A DNA stretch of 62,834 nt, taken from assembly GCA_964596125.1 (NCBI GenBank), contig CAZQRP010000020.1:1-62834 (forward strand), written 5' to 3'. Under the pieces are notes generated by a model. That model was not told the origin of the DNA. It saw nothing but the letters and a program-made list of their open reading frames with translations, and ran no database searches. The position numbers were made by a program, and so were the translations under genes. Source of the stretch: CAZQRP01 sp964596125. Lineage in GTDB: Bacteria > Chloroflexota > Dehalococcoidia > GIF9 > UBA5629. Of the stretch, positions 61,287 through 62,834 are shown one piece after another; position 1 is the first letter of the stretch, and each line of letters begins with the position of its first letter.

Positions 61287-62834
61287 GTGGCTAAAGAAAC
61301 AAAAAGGGTAGTGTGTGAGCACTGTCACTCCCGATGTCGAGTACTGGTGCATACAGAGGATAATAGGCTTGTCGGATTTGAAGAAGATAAATCCTATCCT
61401 TTATGGAACCGGATATTTCCAGCCACAATAAGTTGCGCCAGATTACAGGGTGCCAAGGAATGGATGTATCACCCTGACCGTGTCGATTTCCCGCTGAGAA
61501 GGGCTGGTGAAAAAGGGGAAGGGAAATGGGAAAAAATATCCTGGGATGATGCCCTCGACGAGATTGCGGAAAAGCTGGATGGTATCAGGCAGAACTATGG
61601 TGCTGAGGCTCTTGCCGTGACCACGGGTACCCTTCGTACCAGAGACTTCTTCAGCCCCTTCTGTCACCTCTTTGGAACCGTGAACTATGTGGGGCAGGGC
61701 ACTATTTGTTATGGCCCTTTTATTCAGACATCGGCGGCCATGTTCGGGTGGCCGCAACGCCCCAGAACTGCTTTCAGGCTTGCTGACGATACCAGCGGTC
61801 AGAAGGTGGCAAGTCGATGCCTGCTATTAATGGGAGTCGACCCCTCACAAAGTATACTCCGCTTGTGGAAATCGGTGCGGGATGCTAAAGCGGCGGGATA
61901 CAAGATAATCGTCGTCGACCCCAGGGAAACACAAACAACGAGGATGGCAGACATCTGGCTACAGCTACGACCGGGCACAGATACCGCTCTCCTGATGTCA
62001 ATGATACAGGTGATTATTGAAGAGGAACTGTATGATAAAGAATTCGTAGAGAAATGGTGTCACGGCTTTGATAAGGTCGTTGAGCGGGCAAAAGAGTATC
62101 CGCCTGAGAAAGCTGCCGACATCACCTGGATAGCAGCCGATAAGATCAGGGAGGCGGCCAGGATAATAGGTAATAGTAAGCCGATATACAGCCTGAATGG
62201 TATGGGTACAGAACACCTGCAAAACAGCATCCAGGCTATTCATGCCAGGCTTATCCTGGGAGCCATAACCGGCAGCATCGACGTCGAGGGGGGACACTAT
62301 ATACCAGGCCCCGCCAGGTCCAGGAGCTATTCCCAACTGCAGCGAGGTGAGCAGTTATCCCCGGAGCAAAAGCAGAAGCAACTGGGCAGGGACCGGTTCA
62401 AATTCCAGGGTTGGCCGGGATATGACACGATTCTGGAGCATACCTTACCACTGTGGGGACGACCGCATGCAACCTCGAATGTGCTCGCCAATGCCCATGC
62501 CCCGACCGTATATCGGGCCATGCTCACCGGTGAGCCCTATCCGGTTAGGGCAGCGATTACCACACACAGTAATCCCCTGGTCACCCAGGCGAATACAAAG
62601 CTGGTATATCAAGCCCTGAAAAGCCTCGACCTCTATGTGGTATTGGAATTTTGGAGGACTCCCTCGGCTGAGCTGGCCAACTATATATTGCCGATGGCAG
62701 GTTGGCTAGAAAGGCCGTTCTTGTTTAATGGTGGTAGCGATAATATCATTGTCGGAGGAGAGAAGGCATTGCCATCGGTGATACCCGGTGAGTATGAGCA
62801 CAGGACGGATTACGACATCTTCAGAGGGTTGGGG
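61287..62834 (+). CDS. Molybdopterin oxidoreductase 4, 5' part (runs off the window)
   Basis: GTG 61287-61289 follows AGGAG by eight bases. The 516 codons visible contain no stop and run past the right edge. The N-terminal cluster site is C10-x2-C13-x3-C17-x32-C50; the probable Mo/W ligand is C141 in GQGTICYGP. It matches molybdo-enzyme 2 (43673) along its length: ALAVTTGTLRTRDF, VVDPRETQTTRMADIWLQLRPGTDTALLMSMI, NGMGTEHLQNSIQAIHARLILGAITGSIDVEGGHYIPGP. As in enzyme 2, His14 replaces the Asp of acetylene hydratase. It is a diverged paralogue that may act on a related substrate. About 230 residues should lie beyond the window. Confidence 0.9.
   Translation, partial: MAKETKRVVCEHCHSRCRVLVHTEDNRLVGFEEDKSYPLWNRIFPATISCARLQGAKEWMYHPDRVDFPLRRAGEKGEGKWEKISWDDALDEIAEKLDGIRQNYGAEALAVTTGTLRTRDFFSPFCHLFGTVNYVGQGTICYGPFIQTSAAMFGWPQRPRTAFRLADDTSGQKVASRCLLLMGVDPSQSILRLWKSVRDAKAAGYKIIVVDPRETQTTRMADIWLQLRPGTDTALLMSMIQVIIEEELYDKEFVEKWCHGFDKVVERAKEYPPEKAADITWIAADKIREAARIIGNSKPIYSLNGMGTEHLQNSIQAIHARLILGAITGSIDVEGGHYIPGPARSRSYSQLQRGEQLSPEQKQKQLGRDRFKFQGWPGYDTILEHTLPLWGRPHATSNVLANAHAPTVYRAMLTGEPYPVRAAITTHSNPLVTQANTKLVYQALKSLDLYVVLEFWRTPSAELANYILPMAGWLERPFLFNGGSDNIIVGGEKALPSVIPGEYEHRTDYDIFRGLG

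Overview
The window looks like a chromosomal contig from an anaerobic bacterium of the Chloroflexota, probably a Dehalococcoidia-type organism from anoxic sediment or groundwater. This is inferred from gene content: a late-cobalamin operon, many DMSO-reductase-family molybdo/tungsto-enzymes, TAXI-type TRAP uptake, orphan FAD oxidases, CaiB CoA-transferases, and frequent GTG/TTG starts. No 16S rRNA or universal marker gene is present. I see no tRNA, rRNA, CRISPR array, prophage or insertion sequence.

Layout. (1) 1-11.5 kb: a decayed SDR gene end, a PadR regulator, a P/Q-rich lipoprotein, a small HTH protein, a four-gene minus-strand export operon (large beta-propeller/Ig secreted protein, MacA-like adaptor, ABC ATPase, MacB-like permease), and a divergent NarL-type two-component system. 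Its response regulator appears to start at ACG. A ~190 bp regulatory segment is duplicated at 1.3 and 9.4 kb. (2) 11.8-20.1 kb: a promoter, cobalamin riboswitch and intrinsic terminator, followed by cbiB, cobD, cobQ/cbiP, cobO, cobT, cobS, an MFS transporter and cobU. (3) 20.2-22.1 kb: plsY and a GT2 glycosyltransferase behind a promoter with a palindromic operator. (4) 22.1-33.7 kb: an orphan xanthine-dehydrogenase-family large subunit preceded by the decayed 3' end of its 2Fe-2S partner, a TAXI-TRAP transporter, a gamma-resorcylate-decarboxylase-like amidohydrolase, and a FAD oxidase / CCG Fe-S protein / FAD oxidase operon. (5) 34.6-50.7 kb: one long plus-strand cluster behind a near-consensus promoter. 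It holds a flavodoxin-like protein, molybdo-enzyme 1 plus Fe-S subunit, a four-gene 2-oxoacid:acceptor oxidoreductase whose beta subunit carries an N-terminal four-cluster ferredoxin, a class III CoA-transferase, molybdo-enzymes 2 and 3, another Fe-S subunit and an acyl/aryl-CoA ligase. (6) 50.9-62.8 kb: a second amidohydrolase, a MarR regulator, a radical SAM protein with non-standard cysteine spacing, a creatinase-like M24 protein with lost metal ligands, two secreted proteins sharing a domain (one a metzincin-like protease with repeats broken by a 100-N assembly gap), and the start of molybdo-enzyme 4.

The most interesting unit is region 5. Its gene order and subunit sizes resemble the known Aromatoleum/Thauera pad system for anaerobic alpha-oxidation of phenylacetate (phenylacetyl-CoA:acceptor oxidoreductase plus phenylglyoxylate dehydrogenase), but without recognisable PadD and PadH and with two additional acetylene-hydratase-like enzymes. 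With the nearby aromatic decarboxylase-like amidohydrolase, VAO/PCMH-type flavoenzymes and organic-acid transporter, the region suggests anaerobic use of aromatic or related organic acids. This is inference; no substrate can be read from the sequence.

A second theme is gene decay. Several gaps hold recognisable fragments: SDR, CoxS, DinB-like, and the C-terminus of another molybdo-enzyme.
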